Notes under the pieces: generated by a model
Seen by the model: the letters and a program-made list of their open reading frames with translations, nothing else
The model's database searches: none
Told to the model about the DNA's origin: nothing
Program-made: the position numbers and the translations under genes
Shown here: piece by piece, positions 8,157 to 17,106 of the stretch
Position numbering within the stretch: the first letter of the stretch is position 1
Layout of the letters: the number at the start of each line of letters is the position of its first letter
Source of the DNA: Streptomyces roseolus
Lineage (GTDB): Bacteria > Actinomycetota > Actinomycetes > Streptomycetales > Streptomycetaceae
NCBI RefSeq assembly: GCF_014649855.1
Contig: NZ_BMTV01000022.1
Coordinates: 1 to 64,000, forward strand
Direction: 5' to 3'
Length of the DNA stretch: 64,000 nucleotides

Positions 8157-9604
8157 TGTCCAAGGTTCTCACCTCCCTTCCCGTCGGCGAGCGCGTCGGC
8201 ATCGCCTTCTCCGGTGGTCTCGACACCTCCGTCGCGGTCGCGTGGATGCGTGACAAGGGCGCGGTCCCCTGCACGTACACCGCCGACATCGGCCAGTACG
8301 ACGAGCCCGACATCGCCTCGGTGCCCGGGCGCGCCCAGACCTACGGCGCCGAGGTGGCCCGCCTGGTCGACTGCCGCGCCGCACTGGTCGAGGAAGGGCT
8401 CGCCGCCCTCACCTGCGGCGCCTTCCACATCCGCTCCGGAGGCCGGGCCTACTTCAACACCACCCCGCTGGGCCGTGCCGTCACCGGCACCCTCCTGGTG
8501 CGGGCGATGCTGGAGGACGACGTCCAGATCTGGGGCGACGGCTCGACCTTCAAGGGCAACGACATCGAGCGGTTCTACCGCTACGGCCTGCTGGCCAACC
8601 CGCACCTGCGGATCTACAAGCCGTGGCTGGACGCCGACTTCGTCACCGAGCTCGGCGGCCGCAAGGAGATGTCGGAGTGGCTCGTCGCCCACGACCTCCC
8701 CTACCGGGACTCCACCGAGAAGGCGTACTCCACCGACGCCAACATCTGGGGCGCCACCCACGAGGCGAAGACCCTGGAGCACCTGGACACCGGCATCGAG
8801 ACCGTCGACCCGATCATGGGCGTGCGGTTCTGGGACCCGGCGGTCGAGATCGCCCCCGAGGACGTCACCATCGGCTTCGAACAGGGCCGCCCGGTCACGA
8901 TCAACGGCAAGGAGTTCGCCTCCGCCGTCGACCTGGTGATGGAGGCCAACGCCATCGGCGGTCGGCACGGCCTGGGCATGTCCGACCAGATCGAGAACCG
9001 CATCATCGAGGCCAAGAGCCGCGGCATCTACGAGGCTCCCGGCATGGCGCTGCTGCACGCCGCCTACGAGCGCCTCGTCAACGCCATCCACAACGAGGAC
9101 ACCCTCGCCCAGTACCACAACGAGGGCCGTCGGCTCGGCCGCCTCATGTACGAGGGCCGCTGGCTGGACCCGCAGGCGCTGATGATCCGCGAGTCGCTCC
9201 AGCGCTGGGTCGGCGCCGCCGTCACCGGCGAGGTCACCCTGCGGCTGCGGCGCGGCGAGGACTACTCGATCCTCGACACCACCGGCCCCGCCTTCAGCTA
9301 CCACCCGGACAAGCTGTCCATGGAGCGCACCGAGGACTCCGCCTTCGGCCCGCTGGACCGGATCGGCCAGCTGACCATGCGGAACCTCGACATCGCCGAC
9401 TCCCGCGCCAAGCTGGAGCAGTACGCCGGCATCGGCCTCATCGGCACCGGCAGCCCCGCCATCGGCGCCGCGCAGGCCGCCGCCACGGGCCTCATCGGCT
9501 CGATGCCCGAGGGCGGCGCCGAGGCGATCGCCTCGCGCGGCGAGACCCCCGACAGCGAGGAGACGGCGCTCGACCGCGCCGCCATGGAGACCGGCACCGA
9601 CTAG
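8156..9604 (+). CDS. argG: Argininosuccinate synthase
   Basis: ArgG joins citrulline and aspartate using ATP, the penultimate step of arginine synthesis in the cytoplasm. The 482-residue protein shows the N-type PP-loop AFSGGLDTS (residues 17-25) and long stretches typical of the larger ArgG form seen in E. coli (for example FKGNDIERFYRYG, KPWLDADFV, STDANIWGATHEAKTLE, GRHGLGMSDQIENRIIEAKSRGIYE). I placed the start at 8156 because family proteins begin MSKVL; an ATG at 8141 is in frame but lies within the putative promoter. No argH or other arg gene is adjacent. A perfect hairpin terminator follows the stop, so it is transcribed alone. Confidence 0.97.
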   Translation: MSKVLTSLPVGERVGIAFSGGLDTSVAVAWMRDKGAVPCTYTADIGQYDEPDIASVPGRAQTYGAEVARLVDCRAALVEEGLAALTCGAFHIRSGGRAYFNTTPLGRAVTGTLLVRAMLEDDVQIWGDGSTFKGNDIERFYRYGLLANPHLRIYKPWLDADFVTELGGRKEMSEWLVAHDLPYRDSTEKAYSTDANIWGATHEAKTLEHLDTGIETVDPIMGVRFWDPAVEIAPEDVTIGFEQGRPVTINGKEFASAVDLVMEANAIGGRHGLGMSDQIENRIIEAKSRGIYEAPGMALLHAAYERLVNAIHNEDTLAQYHNEGRRLGRLMYEGRWLDPQALMIRESLQRWVGAAVTGEVTLRLRRGEDYSILDTTGPAFSYHPDKLSMERTEDSAFGPLDRIGQLTMRNLDIADSRAKLEQYAGIGLIGTGSPAIGAAQAAATGLIGSMPEGGAEAIASRGETPDSEETALDRAAMETGTD

Positions 9605-9638
9605 TCACCCCGTCACCGGCACACCGAGCGACACCCGA

Positions 9639-9665
9639 GGAGGGGCGGCCCCAGGCCGCCCCTCC
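9639..9665 (+). terminator. argG intrinsic-type terminator
   Basis: A perfect 12-bp stem (9639-9650 with 9654-9665) closed by a 3-nt loop lies 35 nt after the argG stop and is followed by a pyrimidine-rich run (TTCGCGCTTCCCTC). It separates argG from the remnant downstream. Confidence 0.7.
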
Positions 9666-9737
9666 TTCGCGCTTCCCTCGCGGAAACGCTCTTCCCGGTC
9701 AGCGGGAAACGGCTCCTGCGCCGGGCCGCCCCCGCCC

Positions 9738-10445
9738 GGCGCCGGCGAGCACTTCTCCGCCGGCCACGACATCGGCACCCCCGAGCGCGACGCCCACCTG
9801 CCGTTCGAAAGGAAGGCCGGCCTCTGGTGGGACCACTCCGACAAGGAGGGCGCCGAGAGCCGCTTCGCCCGCGAGTCCGAGGTCTACCTGGGGATGTGCC
9901 GCCGCCGGCGCGAACTGCCCAAGCCGGTCGTCGCGTCCGTGCAGGGCGCCTGCGTCGCCGGTGGTCTGATGCTCGCCTGGATCTGCGACCTGATCGTGGC
10001 CTCCGAGGACGCCTTCTTCGCCGACCCGGTGGTCCGCATGGGCATCCCCGGCGTCGAGTACTTCGCGCACCCCTGGGTGATGCCGCCCCGGATCGCCAAG
10101 GAGTTCCTCTACACCGGCGACCGGATGAGCGCCCGCCGCGCCTACGAGGTCGGCATGGTCAACCGCGTCGTCCCCCGCGCCGAACTCACGGACAGCACAT
10201 TCGATGTGGCGCACCGGATCGCCGAGATGCCCCGGATGGGCCTCGCGCTCACCAAGCGCGCCGTCAACCAGGCCGAGGACCTCCAGGGCCTGCACACCGG
10301 CATGGACGCCGTCTTCGGACTGCACCACCTGGCGCACGCGCACAACGCCGAGACCGCCCGCGACGCGCTCGGCGGCGTGGACATCCACGCGATGCTGCGA
10401 CGTTCCGGGGGACGGCCCTCCCGCCCCGGGGAGGCGGGAGCCTGA
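9738..10445 (+). pseudogene. Enoyl-CoA hydratase, 5'-truncated remnant
   Basis: The frame encodes the crotonase-family core from GAGEHFSAGHDIG onward, then PKPVVASVQGACVAGGLMLAW (oxyanion-hole region), the GIPGVEYFAHPW segment and the C-terminal helix region, ending in a TGA that overlaps the next ATG. Relatives carry roughly 50-60 more N-terminal residues, including the first substrate-binding strand. Upstream of 9738 the frame is open but is unrelated sequence without ATG, GTG or TTG. The first in-frame ATG is at 9894, inside the fold, and would remove the HFSAGHD oxyanion loop. I therefore call it a truncated gene, cut near the argG terminator. Enoyl-CoA hydratases hydrate trans-2-enoyl-CoA in fatty acid or steroid degradation. 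Confidence 0.75.
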
Positions 10446-11614
10446 TGGACCTCGACTTCTCACCGGCCGACGAGGCCTCCCGCGCCGAGGCCCGCGCCTG
10501 GCTCGCCGCCCACGTGCCCGCCACCCCGCTGCCCTCCCTGGAGACGGCGGAGGGCTTCGCCGCCCACCGCGCCTGGGAGGCCGAACTGGCCGCCGACCGC
10601 TGGTCGGTGGTCTCCTGGCCCGAGGAGTACGGCGGCCGGGGCTCCTCCGTGCTGCGCTGGCTGGTCTTCGAGGAGGAGTACTACGCCGCCGGCGCGCCCG
10701 GCCGGGTCGGCCAGAACGGTATCAACCTCCTCGCCCCCACCCTCTTCGAGCACGGCACCGACGAGCAGCGCGCCCGGATCCTGCCCCCGATGGCGTCCGG
10801 CGAGGTCATCTGGGCGCAGGCCTGGTCCGAGCCCGAGTCCGGCTCCGACCTGGCGAGCCTGCGCTCCACCGCCGTGCGCGCCGACGGCGGTCGGCTGATC
10901 AGCGGCCAGAAGACCTGGTCGTCGAGGGCCGCCTTCGCCGACCGCGCCTTCGGCCTCTTCCGCGGCGACCCGGACGCGGACCGGCCGCACCGGGGGCTCA
11001 CGTACCTGATGTTCCCGCTCGGCGCCGAGGGCGTGACCGTACGCCCCGTGGGGCGGCTCGACGGCAAGCCGGCCTTCGCCGAGCTCTTCCTCGACGAGGT
11101 CTTCGTCCCCGACGAGGACGTGATCGGCGCCCCCGGCGACGGCTGGCGGGTCGCCATGAGCACCGCCGGCAACGAGCGCGGCCTCACCCTGCGCGGCCCC
11201 GGCCGGTTCACCGCCGCCGCCCAGCGGCTCGCCGCGCTCTGGAGGGAGGCCGCCGACCCCTCCGACACGGCCGTCCGCGACCGGGTCGCCGACGCCTTCA
11301 TCGGCGCTTCCGCCTACCGGCTCTTCACCCACGCCCACGCCTCCCGGCTCGCCGCCGGCGGCTCGATCGGCGCCGGGTCCAGCCTCAACAAGGTCTTCTG
11401 GTCCGAACTGGACATCGCCCTCCACGAGACCGCCCTCGACCTCCTCGGGCCGTACGGCGAACTCTCCGACGAGGCCCCGGAGGCCCCCGCGCACGGCGGG
11501 TGGGCCGAGGGCCACATCTTCTCGCCGGCCGGGCCGATCTACGCCGGGACCAACGAGATCCAGCGCGACATCATCGCCGAGCGGCTGCTCGGCCTGCCGG
11601 AGGGACGCCGGTGA
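10445..11614 (+). CDS. Acyl-CoA dehydrogenase
   Basis: A 389-residue FAD enzyme that oxidises acyl-CoA to enoyl-CoA. The N-terminal helical domain, the middle beta domain with WAQAWSEPESGSDLASL and GQKTWSS (FAD/substrate contacts), and the C-terminal helical domain ending YAGTNEIQRDIIAERLLGLP are all present, and the length is normal. It starts with an ATG overlapping the stop of the hydratase remnant (TGATG) and ends overlapping the next ATG, so the three genes were one translationally coupled operon. The partner subunit downstream is frameshifted, and steroid-type acyl-CoA dehydrogenases often work as heteromers of two such genes, so activity may be lost even though this gene is intact. Confidence 0.92.
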   Translation: MDLDFSPADEASRAEARAWLAAHVPATPLPSLETAEGFAAHRAWEAELAADRWSVVSWPEEYGGRGSSVLRWLVFEEEYYAAGAPGRVGQNGINLLAPTLFEHGTDEQRARILPPMASGEVIWAQAWSEPESGSDLASLRSTAVRADGGRLISGQKTWSSRAAFADRAFGLFRGDPDADRPHRGLTYLMFPLGAEGVTVRPVGRLDGKPAFAELFLDEVFVPDEDVIGAPGDGWRVAMSTAGNERGLTLRGPGRFTAAAQRLAALWREAADPSDTAVRDRVADAFIGASAYRLFTHAHASRLAAGGSIGAGSSLNKVFWSELDIALHETALDLLGPYGELSDEAPEAPAHGGWAEGHIFSPAGPIYAGTNEIQRDIIAERLLGLPEGRR

Positions 11615-12452
11615 TGCGGTTCCTGCTCGACGACGAGCAGCGGGAGTTCGCCCGCACCCTCGACACGATGCCGACGGCGGCCGACACCCCCGCGCGGCCC
11701 GCGCCTGGGCCGCCGGCGACCACGCCCCCGGGCTCGCGCTCTGGTCCCGGCTCACCGGGGCGGGCGTGTTCGCGCTCGCGGTGCCGGAGGCGCACGAGGG
11801 CCTGGGGCCGTTGCCGGTGGAACTGGCCGTCGCCTTCATCGAGGCGGGCCGGCACGCCGTCCCCGGCCCGCTGGTCGAGACGGTCGCCGCGGCGGCCCTC
11901 CTCGGCCGGCTCGCCCGGGACGACGGGGGTGACGGGGGTGACAACCAGGAGGCTGCCGCCTGGCTCCCCCGGATCGCCGCCGGCAAGGCGACCGTCTCGC
12001 TGAACGTCCCGGCGCTCGCCGCCGAGCAGGTCGGCGCGGCGGCGCGGTGCCTGGAGCTCACGGTGGCGTACGCCGGGGAGCGGGTGCAGTTCGGGCGGCC
12101 GATCGGCTCCTTCCAGGCGGTGAAGCACCGGCTCGCGGACGCCTGCGTCCGCGTCGAGTCGGCCCGCTCCGCCGCGCTCGGCGCCGCCTTCGCCGCGGCG
12201 GACGGCGCACGGGGGCCGGAGCTGACCCGGCTCGCCGCCACCGCCAAGTCGGTCTGCTCGGAGGCCTTCTCCGAGGTGGCGGGCGAGATGATCCAACTGC
12301 ACGGCGGGATCGGCATCACCTGGGAGCACGACGCCCACCGCTACTTCAAGCGGGCGCACGGCTCGTCGCGGCTCTTCGGCCCGCCGCACTGGCACCGCGC
12401 CCGGCTCGCCGCCGTGCTCGGCCTGCCCGGGCCGGTGCCCGTCAGCCGTTGA
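11614..12452 (+). pseudogene. Acyl-CoA dehydrogenase partner, frameshifted
   Basis: The gene begins MRFLLDDEQREFARTLD in frame with the overlapping ATG at 11614, then continues as family-like sequence (ARAWAAGDHAPGLALWSRLTGAGVFALAVPEAHEGLG) in a different frame from about 11690. One base appears to be missing in the run ACACCCCCGCGCGG around 11690-11698. The second frame runs cleanly to the stop at 12452 and includes VAYAGERVQFGRPIGSFQAVKHRLADA and GGIGITWEHDAHRYFKR, typical of short acyl-CoA dehydrogenase subunits. It could be a genuine pseudogene or a sequencing error in a GC run; the truncated hydratase two genes upstream favours real decay. It overlaps the convergent gene by 11 bp. Confidence 0.75.
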
Positions 12453-13107
12453 TGGAGAAGAAGATGGTGTCGTGGGTGTACCAGTCGTAGCCCCGCGCCT
12501 TGGTCGACTCCCACTCCTCGTGCTCGAACTCCAGCTTCTCGGTGAGGAGATCGAGGTCGTACACGAAGTCGGGGTCGATCTTGTCGCGGACCGCGCGGTA
12601 CGCGTCGACGGCCGGCTTGGCCTTCTCCAGCGGCAGCATCCCGATGTCCGGCCCGTCGATGGCGTAGGGGATGGGGAAGGGGATCTCGTCCGGCGGGCCG
12701 GAGAAGAGGTAGCCGTGCGGCAGCAGGTCGGCCGGGACGCCGTGCTGCCTCAACTGCTCGTCGAGGAGGCCGAAGAAGGTGCTGGGCCTGGAGTAGACGC
12801 CGAGGTCGGAGGGGTCGGAGCCGCAGTGGTCGATGACGTGCTGGAGCGCCCGGGCGTAGGCCTTGCCGGCGTACGTCCCCTTCGCGTCGGCGCGGCCCTC
12901 GATGAGGTGCTCCAGCGCCTCGGGGACGGTCAGGCCCCAGTCGAGGTCCTGGCGGTCCAGGTCGCGCTGGCCGGCCTCGGCCCGCTCGCGCATCAGGGCG
13001 AGCACGCGCCGCTGTTCGTCGGTGAGGCGCTCCGCCGCTCCGAGGTAGGCGACGGCCTCGGCGCGGTCGCCGGTGGTGTACGAAATGATTCGGCTCATGA
13101 TCGACAT
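12442..13107 (-). CDS. Conserved hypothetical protein (DUF7691-like)
   Basis: A soluble protein of about 220 residues without signal peptide or membrane segment. It begins MSIMSRIISYTTGDRAEAVAYLG and is rich in acidic and aromatic residues, ending DWYTHDTIFFSING. It reminds me of a family of Streptomyces proteins of unknown function (tentatively DUF7691), but I cannot name an activity. The start could be 13107 or 13098 (MSRII); neither has a strong ribosome site. Its 3' end overlaps the end of the frameshifted dehydrogenase on the other strand. Confidence 0.7.
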   Translation of the reverse strand: MSIMSRIISYTTGDRAEAVAYLGAAERLTDEQRRVLALMRERAEAGQRDLDRQDLDWGLTVPEALEHLIEGRADAKGTYAGKAYARALQHVIDHCGSDPSDLGVYSRPSTFFGLLDEQLRQHGVPADLLPHGYLFSGPPDEIPFPIPYAIDGPDIGMLPLEKAKPAVDAYRAVRDKIDPDFVYDLDLLTEKLEFEHEEWESTKARGYDWYTHDTIFFSING

Positions 13108-13182
13108 GCTGCCATCCGGCACTGACGACGCCCCCTCGGCCGGAGCCGAGGGGACGTCGTCGTGCGGCGCGGTGACGCGGGG

Positions 13183-14178
13183 TCAGCCGGCGAGCAGCTG
13201 CAGGGTGTCGATGACGCGGTTGGAGAAGCCCCACTCGTTGTCGTACCAGGCGACGACCTTGACGTGGCGGCCGTCGACGCGGGTGAGGGCGGCGTCGAAG
13301 ATGGAGGAGTGCGGGTTGCCGGTGATGTCGGAGGAGACCAGCTCGTCCTCCGAGTACTCCAGGACGCCGGCGAGCTTGCCCTCGGCGGCCTTGCGGTAGG
13401 CGTCGAGGATCTCCTCGCGGGTGACCTCGCGGGCGACGGTGGTGTTCAGCTCGACGATGGAGCCGACCGGCACGGGCACGCGGATCGAGTCGCCGGAGAG
13501 CTTGCCGTCCAGCTGCGGGAGGACCAGGCCGATGGCCTTGGCGGCACCGGTGCTGGTGGGCACGATGTTGACGGCGGCGTTGCGGGCGCGGCGGGCGTCG
13601 CGGTGCGGGCCGTCCTGGAGGTTCTGCTCCTGGGTGTAGGCGTGCACGGTCGTCATGAAGCCGTGCTCGATGCCGGCCAGCTCGTCGAGGACGGCGGCCA
13701 GCGGGGCGAGCGCGTTGGTGGTGCAGGAGGCGTTGGAGACGATCGTGTGCAGCTCGGCGTCGTACGTGTCGCTGTTCACGCCGTAGGCGAGGGTGACGTC
13801 GGCGCCGTCGGAGGGGGCGCTGACGAGGACCTTCCTGGCACCGGCGTCGAGGTGGAGGCGGGCGTCCTTGGCGCTGGTGAAGCGGCCGGTGGCCTCCAGG
13901 ACGATGTCGACGCCCAGCTCGGCCCAGGGGAGGTTGGCCGGCTCGCGCTCGGCGAGGACCTTGATGCGGTGGCCGTCCACCACGAGGGTGTCGCCGTCGA
14001 CGGAGACCGGGCGGCCGAGGCGGCCGGAGGTGGAGTCGAAGGCGAGGAGACGGGCGAGCGCCTTCGGCTCGGTGAGGTCGTTGACGGCGACGACCTCGAG
14101 CGTGGTGTCGCGCTCCAGGAGGGCGCGGAGCACGTTGCGGCCGATGCGACCGAAACCGTTGATGGCGATGCGAGTCAT
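13183..14178 (-). CDS. gap: Glyceraldehyde-3-phosphate dehydrogenase
   Basis: Glycolytic NAD(P)-dependent enzyme converting glyceraldehyde 3-phosphate to 1,3-bisphosphoglycerate. The 331-residue protein shows the Rossmann start RIAINGFGRIGRN, the catalytic SNASCTTN with Cys152, the PTSTGAAKA loop and the C-terminal WYDNEWGFSNR. An AAGGGA site precedes the ATG at 14178. It stands alone, without pgk or tpi, so it is likely one of several gap copies rather than the main glycolytic operon gene; the residue after the NAD-binding strand (VNDL) fits NAD use. Confidence 0.95.
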   Translation of the reverse strand: MTRIAINGFGRIGRNVLRALLERDTTLEVVAVNDLTEPKALARLLAFDSTSGRLGRPVSVDGDTLVVDGHRIKVLAEREPANLPWAELGVDIVLEATGRFTSAKDARLHLDAGARKVLVSAPSDGADVTLAYGVNSDTYDAELHTIVSNASCTTNALAPLAAVLDELAGIEHGFMTTVHAYTQEQNLQDGPHRDARRARNAAVNIVPTSTGAAKAIGLVLPQLDGKLSGDSIRVPVPVGSIVELNTTVAREVTREEILDAYRKAAEGKLAGVLEYSEDELVSSDITGNPHSSIFDAALTRVDGRHVKVVAWYDNEWGFSNRVIDTLQLLAG

Positions 14179-14305
14179 GATGCGGTGTCCCTTCCGTTTC
14201 TTCGCCACCCAGCCTCGCCTGCCGGGCCGCCGCGCGGCAGGGGCGAGATCGCCATGGTCCGCAAGGATCGTGCCAAGATCCTGGGGATCGGGCCAGGTGG
14301 GGGGC

Positions 14306-15262
14306 TCAGTCGCCCTGGGTGAAGGTGCGCCGGTAGTCGCTCGGGGTGGTGCCGAGGATCCGCTGGAAGTGCATCCGCAGGTTGGCGCCGGTGCCGAGGC
14401 CGGTCTCCGCGGCGATCTGCTCGACGCCGAGTTCGGACCGTTCGAGGAGTTCGCGGGCGCGGTCGACGCGGGCGCGCAGCAGCCACTGCATGGGGGTGTA
14501 GCCGGTCTCCTCGACGAAGCGGCGGGAGAAGGTGCGGGGCGAGACGGCGGCGTGCCGGGAGAGGACGTCGAGGGTGAGGGGTTCGTCGAGGTGGTGGAGG
14601 ACCCATTCGCGGGTGGCGGCGAAGCGTTCGCCGTGGGGTTCGGGGACGCTGCGGGGCACGTACTGGGCCTGGCCGCCGCTGCGGTAGGGGGCGGCGACGA
14701 GGCGGCGGGCGGCGTGGTTGGCGGCGCCGACGCCGAGGTCGCCGCGGAGGATGTGGAGGCAGAGGTCGATGCCGGACGCGGCGCCCGCCGAGGTGAGGAC
14801 GCTGCCCTCGTCGACGAAGAGGACGTTCTCGTCGACCTGGACGAGGGGCCACTTCTCGGCGAGGGCACGCGCGTAGTGCCAGTGGGTGGTGGCGCGGCGG
14901 CCGTCGAGGAGGCCGGTGGCGGCGAGCGCGAAGGCGCCGGTGGAGATGGCGGCGAGCCGCGCCCCGCGCGCGTGGGCGGCGATCAGTGCCTCGACGACGG
15001 CCTGCGGCGGGTCCTCGCGGTCGGGGAAGCGGTAGCCGGGCACGAAGACGATGTCGGCCCAGCCGAGGGCGTCGAGTCCGTGGTCGACGTTGTACGACAG
15101 TCCGTCGCCGCCCGCGACGAGGCCGGGGGTCGCGCCGCAGACGCGCACCTCGTAGGGCATGCTCGCGCGGGTCGTGAACACCTGGGCGGGGATCCCGACG
15201 TCGAGGGGTTTGGCCCCTTCGAGGACGAGGACGGCGACGCGGTACAGACGGGTGGGTGGCAC
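14306..15262 (-). CDS. GlxA-type AraC family regulator (DJ-1/PfpI + HTH)
   Basis: A 318-residue transcription regulator. Residues about 8-185 form a DJ-1/PfpI class-I amidotransferase-like domain (VAVLVLEGAKPLDVGIPAQVF, FVPGYRFPD) and about 215-310 form an AraC double HTH (LSRHAAVSPRTFSRRFVEETG, LGTGANLRMHFQRILGTTPSDYRR). These proteins usually activate or repress a neighbouring metabolic gene, but the inducer is unknown. The GTG start at 15262 has no ribosome site; TAGGCT lies exactly at -12 to -7, which suggests a leaderless transcript. Neighbours on the same strand are gap downstream and a C45 acyltransferase upstream. Confidence 0.9.
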   Translation of the reverse strand: MPPTRLYRVAVLVLEGAKPLDVGIPAQVFTTRASMPYEVRVCGATPGLVAGGDGLSYNVDHGLDALGWADIVFVPGYRFPDREDPPQAVVEALIAAHARGARLAAISTGAFALAATGLLDGRRATTHWHYARALAEKWPLVQVDENVLFVDEGSVLTSAGAASGIDLCLHILRGDLGVGAANHAARRLVAAPYRSGGQAQYVPRSVPEPHGERFAATREWVLHHLDEPLTLDVLSRHAAVSPRTFSRRFVEETGYTPMQWLLRARVDRARELLERSELGVEQIAAETGLGTGANLRMHFQRILGTTPSDYRRTFTQGD

Positions 15263-15332
15263 GCCACGAGCCTACGTGGCGGCGGTGGTCGGGCTGTCGG
15301 CCCGGGGCACGCGCGCGTGGGGGCTCGAAGGG

Positions 15333-16433
15333 TCAGGCGCGCAGGGTGTACCAGGGGCGGTCGGCGTGCTCGGCCGGGGTCCCGTCGAGGATCCGGGCGG
15401 TGCGGGCGCCCGGGTCGAGGAGGACGGTCGCGAGGCTGGCCCAGCGGCGGCCGAGCGGGGCGTCCGGGTCGGGCACGCAGCTGACGGGCGGCTCGCCGGG
15501 GCCGGTGACCAGGAGGCGCAGGAGGTCGTCGTGGGTGGTGGCGGGCGCGCGGTCGAGGCGGTCGCGGAGGAAGGCGTACCGCTCGCCGGAGTCGGGCTGG
15601 TAGAGCCAGGTCTTCTCGCGGCGGGCGGGCCCCGGGGTGAGGAAGTGGTTGGTGCGCAGCCGGGTGCCGTCGGCCGTGGGCGGCACCTCGGAGACGCCGT
15701 CGGGGCTGAGGTCGAGCAGGACGGCCCGCTCCTGGTCGAAGAGGAGGAAGGAGCCGGAGGAGGCGAGCGGCGCGGAGCGGATCAGCTCGACGGCGTGGGC
15801 GGCGTCGTCGGCCTCCTCCAGGACGAGGGCGGCGAGCACGTGCACGGGGAGGCCGCCGACGCGGTCGTCCCGGTGGCCGAGGATGTTGAAGTGGAGGGCG
15901 AGGCCGGCGCTGTTGACGCCGATCTTGGCGAGGATGCCGTGTTCGGTGAGGCCGACGTGGCGGTGGGCGCCGCCGGCGGAGTCGACGGTGTGCCAGGAGG
16001 AGCCCAGCTCGACGTGCCAGTCCCAGGTCTGGACGCCGAGGTGGGTGGTGCCGCCGTCGGGGGCGGGGACGCGGCGGACGACGGTGGAGCACTCGCCGGG
16101 CGGGACGGCGCGGCTCCGGGCGAGGATCTCGGTACGGGCGTTGAGCGCGGCGACCCGCCAGGGTTCGGCTCCGGCCCCCTCCGCGATCCCTTCGATCTGC
16201 TCGCGCAGGGCGGGCCGGAAGGCGTCGATCGCGTCCAGGGCCCGGTGGGCGTCGTCCCGGACGGTCGGGCCGGGAATCCCCGCGAGGGCGAAGAGCCGGT
16301 CGTAGACGTCGAGGGCGGTGCGCAGCCCCTCGGCGATCCGGGCGCCGCGCAGGCGGCCCCGCTCGCGCGGGTCGGCGGCGTCGACGGCGACGTGGAGGCG
16401 GCGGCCTGGGCGGGGGAAGGCGGTGAGGGACAT
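15333..16433 (-). CDS. C45 family autoproteolytic acyltransferase/hydrolase
   Basis: A 366-residue protein of the acyl-coenzyme A:6-aminopenicillanic acid acyltransferase (C45) superfamily, Ntn hydrolases that self-cleave before a Cys and then hydrolyse or transfer acyl groups on amides. The likely nucleophile is Cys115 in PPGECSTVV, followed by the typical QTWDWH and the later GVNSAGLALHFN, LRTNHFL and YTLRA parts. The order RGRLRGARIAEGL in the N-terminal part is also family-like. The substrate is unknown; it need not be a beta-lactam. The ATG at 16433 has an AGGAAG site. A near-perfect dyad lies about 30-50 bp upstream, so the gene is probably repressed by a GntR-like protein encoded elsewhere. 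Confidence 0.85.
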   Translation of the reverse strand: MSLTAFPRPGRRLHVAVDAADPRERGRLRGARIAEGLRTALDVYDRLFALAGIPGPTVRDDAHRALDAIDAFRPALREQIEGIAEGAGAEPWRVAALNARTEILARSRAVPPGECSTVVRRVPAPDGGTTHLGVQTWDWHVELGSSWHTVDSAGGAHRHVGLTEHGILAKIGVNSAGLALHFNILGHRDDRVGGLPVHVLAALVLEEADDAAHAVELIRSAPLASSGSFLLFDQERAVLLDLSPDGVSEVPPTADGTRLRTNHFLTPGPARREKTWLYQPDSGERYAFLRDRLDRAPATTHDDLLRLLVTGPGEPPVSCVPDPDAPLGRRWASLATVLLDPGARTARILDGTPAEHADRPWYTLRA

Positions 16434-16465
16434 GGGCGGGCTTCCTGGGCGGACGGCGGAACATT

Positions 16466-16485
16466 TATTGGCCAGAAGACCAATA
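16466..16485. promoter_or_regulatory. GntR-like operator upstream of the C45 gene
   Basis: A 20-bp dyad TATTGGCC-AGAA-GACCAATA with one mismatched pair, 33 bp upstream of the C45 start. Its TTGGTC...GACCAA form resembles sites of GntR-family repressors. No GntR gene is in the window. Confidence 0.5.
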
Positions 16486-17106
16486 CAGTCTGCGGTCATC
16501 CAACAACCCACCCCCACCCCCGTCAAGCCCACCCCTCCCCCGCCCCCGGACGCCCCACCAGGGGGCCGCGTTCCCGGCGGCCCGGTGGACGGCGGGCGAT
16601 GAGCGACGGACGGCGGGCGATGGGCGGCGACACGGAAGAGGAGGGGGCCACGCCGGCGCCGGCGCCGGGGCTCGGCGCCGGGAGTTCCGAGGCGCGGGCG
16701 TCGAGCGCCACGTCGCCCTCCGCGCGCTCGCGGGCGCGGGAGCGCGGCGCCACTGCCACACGCCGCCCGGGATCGCCGCACGCCCGGAGGAGGCGAACAG
16801 CCGGCACGCGGGCGTGCCGGCGAAGGGCCTGCGGAGGGTGACCGGGAACCCGGCGAGACGCCGACGGCGGCCTTCCGCACCCGGGAGCGGAGCCGCTCCG
16901 GCCGCCCCGACCTGACGGAGTTCCGGGCCGGCCCCGGCCCGGCCGCCGCTCCCGCCCTCCCGCCGCCGCGCACCGGGCCGGCCTCGCCGCGCCGCCACGA
17001 CGAGGGCGGCCGGCGGAGCCGGACGCGCTTCCGCGTCACGGAGGACGAGCGACCGCCCCGGCACCTCCGGGCGGCCCCCGGCGCGCGCGGGGGCCGGGGG
17101 CCGGGC
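16486..17106. other. Long non-coding stretch between C45 gene and furA
   Basis: About 620 bp in which no reading frame has convincing codon use or family features. It contains a directly repeated 15-bp stretch (GGACGGCGGGCGATG, near 16585 and 16610) and a perfect 8-bp hairpin CCGGCACG-CGGG-CGTGCCGG at 16801-16820. It is downstream of furA (minus strand), so the hairpin might end that transcript. I see no RNA gene. Confidence 0.4.

Noticed and set aside
16465..17064. Open frames in the gap upstream of the C45 gene
   Set aside because: No ribosome site, family resemblance or consistent third-position bias; mostly Arg/Ala/Gly.
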